Below, piece by piece: positions 59,251-64,000 of a stretch of 64,000 nucleotides of DNA. This DNA comes from Chlorocebus sabaeus (Eukaryota > Chordata > Mammalia > Primates > Cercopithecidae). The stretch spans positions 1-64,000 of the forward strand of contig NW_027328092.1 in NCBI RefSeq assembly GCF_047675955.1, given 5' to 3'. Each line of letters begins with the position of its first letter. Within the stretch, counting starts at the first letter, position 1. Made by a program: the position numbers and the translations under genes. Below the pieces are notes generated by a model. The model was given only the letters and a program-made list of their open reading frames with translations. It was not told the DNA's origin and did no database searches.

Positions 59251-62200
59251 GTTCTGTTAATTCATCTCACAGAGTTACAGCTTTCCCGTAAAGAAGCTTT
59301 TCGCTAACACTGTTCTTGTGGAATTTGCAAATTGATATTTGGAAGCTCATGGGAGGTATGCTGAAAGAGGAAATATCCTAAGATAAAAACTGAAAAGAAG
59401 CTTTCTGACAAACTGATTTGTGTTCTGTTAATTCATCTCAGAGAGTTACAGCTTTCCCCTCAAGTATTTCTTCGCTAAGACTCTTCTTGTGGTAATTGCA
59501 AAGAAATATTTCGAGCCCATAGGGTGCTATGCTGAAAATGGAATTATCCTAAGATTAAAACCGAAAAGAAGTTGTCGGGGAAACTGCTTTGTGTTCTGTT
59601 AATTCATCTCACAGTGTTACAGCTTTCCCCTCAAGAAGCCTTTCCCTAACACTGTTCTTGTGGAATTTGCAAAGTGATATTTGGAATCACATAGAGGGCT
59701 ATGGTGAAAAAGGAAATATCTTCCATTAAAAACTGGAAAGAATGGTTCTGAGAACCTGCTTTGTGTTCTGTTAATTCATTTCACAGAGTTACAGCTTTCC
59801 ACTCAAGAAGAATTTCGCTAAGACTGTTCTTGTGGAATTTGCAAAGTGATATTTGGAAGCCCATAGAGGGCTATGGTGAATTAGGAAATATCCTAAGATA
59901 AAAACTGAAAAGAAGTTTTCTGAGAAACTGCTTTGTGTTCTGTTAATTCAATCACAGATTTACAGCTTTCCCGTCAAGAAGACTTTCGAGAAGGCTGTTC
60001 TTGTGGAATTTGCAAAGTGATATTTGGAAGCTCTTAGAAGGCTATGGTGAAAAAGGAAATATCTTCAGTTAAAAACTGGAAAGAAGCTTTCTGAGAAACT
60101 GCTTTGTGTTCTGTTAATTCATCTCGCAGAGTTACAGCTTTCCCCTCAAGAAGAATTTCGCTAAGACTCTTCTTGTGGAATTTGCAATGTGATAATTGGA
60201 AGCCCATAGAGGGCTATGGTGAAAAAGGAATTATACTAAGATAAAAACCGAAAAGAAGCTTTCTGATAAACTATTTTGTTTTCTGTTAGTTCATCTCACA
60301 GAGTTACAGCTTCCTCTCCAAGAAGACCTTCACTAAGACTGTTCTTGTGAAATTTGGAGAGTGATATTTGGAAGCCCTTAGAGGGCTATGGTGGAAAAGG
60401 AAATATCTTCCGTTAAAAACTGCAAAGAAGCTTTCTGAAGGACTGCTTTGTGCTCTGTTAATTCATGTCACATAGTTACAGCTTTCCCCTAAAGAAGCCG
60501 TTGACTGAGACTGTTCTTGTGGAATTTGCAAAGTGATATGGGAAGCCCATAGAGGATTATGGCGAAAAAGGTAATTTCCTAAGATAAAAACCGAAAAGAA
60601 GCTTTCTGAGAAACAGCATTGTATTCTCTTAATTCATCTCACAGAGATATAGCTTTCACCACAAGAAGCCGTTCACTAAGACTGTTCCTGTGGAATTTAC
60701 AAGGTGATATTTGGAAGCCGTTAGAAGTCTATGCGGAAAAAGGAAACATCTTCCGTTAAAAAGTGGATAGAAGCTTTCTGAGAAACTGCTTTGTGTTCTG
60801 TTAATTCATCTCACAGAGTTTCAGCTTTCCCTTGAAGAAGCCTTTCGCTAAGTCTGTTCTTGTGAAATTTGTAAAGTGATATTTGGAAGCCCATATAGGG
60901 CTATGGTGAAAAAGAAATTGTCCTCAGATAAAAAATGAAAAGAAGCTTTCTGACAAACTGCTTTGTGCTCTGTTAAATTACCTTACAGAGGTACCGTTTT
61001 CCCCTCATGAAGCCTTTCGCTAAGACTGTTCTTGTGGGATTGGCAAAGTGATATTTGGAAGCCCACAGAGGGCTATGGTGAAAAAGGAAATATCTTCCGT
61101 TAAAATCTGGAAAGAAACTTTCTGAGAAACTGCTTTGTGTTCTGCTAATTCATCTCTCAGAGTTACTGCTTTCCCCTCAAGAAGCGTTTCGCTGAGACTG
61201 TTCTTGTGGAATTTGTAAAGTTATATTTGGAAGGCCATAGAGGGCTATGGTGAAAAAGGAAATATCTTCCGTTAAAAACTGGAAAGAAGATTTCTGAGAA
61301 ACTACTTTGTGTTCTCTTAATTCATCTCACAGACTTACAGCTTTCCCCTCAAGAAGCATTTCTCTAAGACTGTTCTTGTGTAATTTGCAAAGTGATATTT
61401 GAAAGCCTATAGAGGGCTACGGTGAAAAGGAAATATCCTAAGTTAAAAACTGAAAAGAAGCATTCTGAGAAACTGCTTTGTGTTCTGTTAATTCGTCTCA
61501 CAGAGTTACAGCTTTCCCCTCAAGAAGAATTTCGCTAAGGCTGTTCTTGTGGAATTTGTAAAGTGATATTTGGAAGCCCAAAGAGGGCTATGGTGAAAAA
61601 AGAAATATCTTCCGTTAAAAACGGGAAAAAAGCTTTCTGAGAAACTACTTTGTTTTCTGTTAATTCATCTAACAGAGTTACAGTTATCCTTCAAGAAGCC
61701 GTTCGCTACAGCTGTTCTTGTGGAATTTACAGAGTGCAATTTGAAGCCCATAGAGTGCTATGGTGGAAAAGCAAATATCTTCCGTTAAAATCTGGAAAGA
61801 AACTTTCTGAGAAACTGCTTTGTGTTCTGTTAATTCATATCTCAGAGTTACTGCTTTCCCTTCAAGGAGCGTTTCGCTGAGACTGTTCTTGTGGAATTTG
61901 CAAAGTTTTATTTGGAAGCCCATAGAGGGCTATGGTGAAAAAGGAAATATCTTCTGTTAAAAACTGGAAAGAAGCTTTCTGCGAAACTAATTTGTGTTCT
62001 CTTAATTCATCTCACAGACTTACAGCTTTCCCCTCAAGAAGCCTTTCGCTAAGACTGTTCTTGTGGGATTTGCAAAGTGATATTTGGAAGAGCATAGAGG
62101 GCTACCGTGAAAATGGAAATATCCTAAGTTTAAAACTGAAAAGAAGCATTCTGAGAAACTGCTTTGTGTTCTGTTAATTCAGCTCACAGAGTTACAGCTT

Positions 62201-64000
62201 TACCTTCAGGAAACCTTTCGCTAAGGCTGTTCTTGTGGAATTGGAAAAGTGATATTTGGAAGCCCATAGAGGGCTATGGTGAAAATGGAAATATCTTAAG
62301 TTAAAAACTGGAAAGAAGCTTTCTGAGAAACTGCTTTGTGTTCTGTAAATTCATCTCACAGAGTTACAGCATTACCCTTAAGAAGCCTTTCGGTAAGACT
62401 GTTCTTGTGGAATTTTCAAAGTGATATTTCGAATCCCTTAGAGGGATATGGTGAAAAAGGCAATATCTTCCGTTAAAAACTGGAGAGAATTTTTTTTGAG
62501 AACCTGCCGTGTGTTTTGTTAATATATCTCACCGAGTTAAAGCTTTCACCTCAAGAAGCCTTTATCCAGGACTGTTCTTGTGGAAATTGCAAAGTGATAT
62601 TTGGAAGCCCATAGAGGACTATAATGAAAGAGGATATACCCTTAGAAAAAAACTGAAAAGAAGGTTTCTGAGAAACTGCTTTGTGTTCTGTTAATTCATT
62701 TCACAGAGTTACAGCTTTCCCCTCAAGAAGCCCTTCACTAGGACCATTCTTGTGAAACTTGCAAAGTGATATTTGGAAGCCCATAGAGTGCTAAGGTGAA
62801 AAAGGAAATATCTTCGGGTAAAAACTGGAAAGACGCATTCTGGGAAACTGCTGTGTGTTCTGTTAATATATCTCACCGAGTTACAGCTTTCACCTTAAGA
62901 AGCCTTTCGGTAAGACTGTTCTTGTGGGATTTGCAAAGTGATATTAGAAGCCCCTAGAGGGCAATTGAGAAAATGGAAATATCCTAAGTTAAAAAAAGAA
63001 AAGAAGCTTTCTGAGAAACCGCTTTTCATTCTGTTAGTATATCTCTCAGAGTTACAGCTTTCCACTCAAGAAGCCGTTCACTAAGACTATTCTTGTGAAA
63101 TTTTCAAAGAGATATTAGAAGCCCGTAGAGGGCTATGGTGAAAAAGGAAATATCTTCCGTTAAAAACTGGAAAGAAGATTTCCGAGAAACTGCATTGTGT
63201 TCTGTTAATTCATCTCACACAGTCACAGCTTTCCCCTCCAGAAGCCTTTCGGTAAGACTGTTCTTGTGGAATTTGCAAAGTGATATTTGGAGGACCATAG
63301 AGGGTTATGGTGAAAAAGTAAATAAATTCTGTTAAAAAGTGGAAAGAAGATTTCTGAGAAACTGCTTTGAGTTCTGCTAATTCATCTCACAGAGTTACAG
63401 CTTTTCCCTCAAGAAGCCTTTCGCTAAGACTGTTCTTGTGGGATTAACAAAGTGATATTTGGAAGCCCATAGAGTGCTATGGTGAAAAAGGAAATATCTA
63501 CAGATAAAAACTGGAAAGAAGCATTCTGAGAAATTGGTTTGTGTTCTGTTAATTCATCTCGAAGAGTTACAGCTTTCCACTCAAGAAGCCTTTCGCTTAG
63601 ACTGTTCTTGTGGAATTTGCACAGTGATATTTGGAAACCCCTAGAGGGCTATGGTGAAAAAGGAAATATCTTCAGTTAAAAACTGAAAAGAAGCTTTCTG
63701 AAAAACTGCCGTGTGTTTTATTAATTATACATCAGACCGAGTTACAGCTTTCCCCACAAGAAGCCTTCGCTAAGAACGTTCTTGTGGGATATTCAAAGTC
63801 ATATTTGGAAGACCATAGAGGGCTATGGTGAAAAAGGAAATATCTTGGTTTAAAATCTGGAAAGAAGTTTTCTGAGAAACTGCTTTGTGTTCTATTAATT
63901 CATCTCAGAGAGTTACAGCTTCCCCTCAAGAAGCTTTTCACTAAGACTCTTCTTGTGGGATTTGCAAAGTGATATTTGGAAGCCCATAGAGGGCTATGGA

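Larger units (their letters stand above)
55436..64000 (+). repeat. Alpha-satellite array, right part of the window
   Basis: About 50 monomers in the same orientation continue to the window end. Part of it repeats material seen further left: 55.7-57.7 kb resembles the 23.3-27.9 kb higher-order repeat, 57.8-58.2 kb resembles 14.6-15.0 kb, and 58.4-59.2 kb resembles 19.0-19.8 kb. A late sub-type with accgagttacag recurs at 62.5-63.8 kb. No gene is present. The open frames here are read-through of 57-codon monomers. Confidence 0.92.

Noticed and set aside
3870..63335. Dozens of 60-103-codon open frames in alpha satellite
   Set aside because: All translate the alpha monomer in one of its frames. 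Length and position follow monomer periodicity, with no conservation of coding sense.

Overview
This window is primate heterochromatin and contains no host gene. Nearly everything outside the first 3 kb and two LINE-1 insertions is tandem alpha-satellite of about 171-172 bp per monomer, all in the same orientation. The monomers carry a HindIII site (AAGCTT) and closely resemble the 172-bp alpha component known from Old World monkeys such as African green monkey, macaque and baboon, rather than human alphoid families. The source is therefore most likely a cercopithecid monkey, in a centromere-edge or pericentromeric region. Species and chromosome cannot be read from the sequence. Every family assignment here is from recognition by eye, without a database search.

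Layout: (1) 1-2977 is a CpG-rich satellite built from 10/20-bp words and organised into a higher-order unit of about 1.49 kb, present twice. (2) It abuts alpha satellite directly at 2977/2978. (3) 2978-44317 is about 41 kb of diverged alpha monomers. It holds local higher-order repeats (8-mer/7-mer at 3.7-6.3 kb, 8-mer at 21.9-26 kb, dimer at 37.7-38.7 kb), a block closest to the canonical monkey consensus at 8.1-12.9 kb, and duplicated blocks 3.6 kb and 21.2 kb apart. (4) 44318-51406 is a 7.1-kb insertion. It begins with a LINE-1 (L1PA-like) truncated just before ORF1, with ORF1 and ORF2 broken by stops and frameshifts. After the L1 tail come about 1.9 kb of non-satellite DNA: an older L1 3' end, AT-rich sequence, and an antisense solitary LTR. 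The block ends with a polyadenylation signal and a second A-tail, and alpha then resumes in phase. This is what a LINE-1 3' transduction would look like. (5) 51407-54167 is alpha satellite with a nearly identical 1,032-bp (6-monomer) tandem duplication. (6) 54168-55422 is a second, younger, 5'-inverted L1 with target-site duplications in alpha satellite. (7) 55423-64000 is alpha satellite again, with two almost identical canonical 172-bp monomers at 56173-56516 embedded in diverged repeats.

No functional protein-coding gene, tRNA, rRNA or CRISPR array is supported. The many short open frames in the satellites arise because a 171-bp monomer is 57 codons long and the GC-rich satellite is low in stop codons. 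The only genuine coding remnants are the LINE-1 ORF1 and ORF2 pseudogenes. All three junctions between alpha and another kind of DNA (2977, 44317 and 54153) fall at the same point of the monomer, the A-run of the TT/AAAA motif. That motif is the known LINE-1 endonuclease target.
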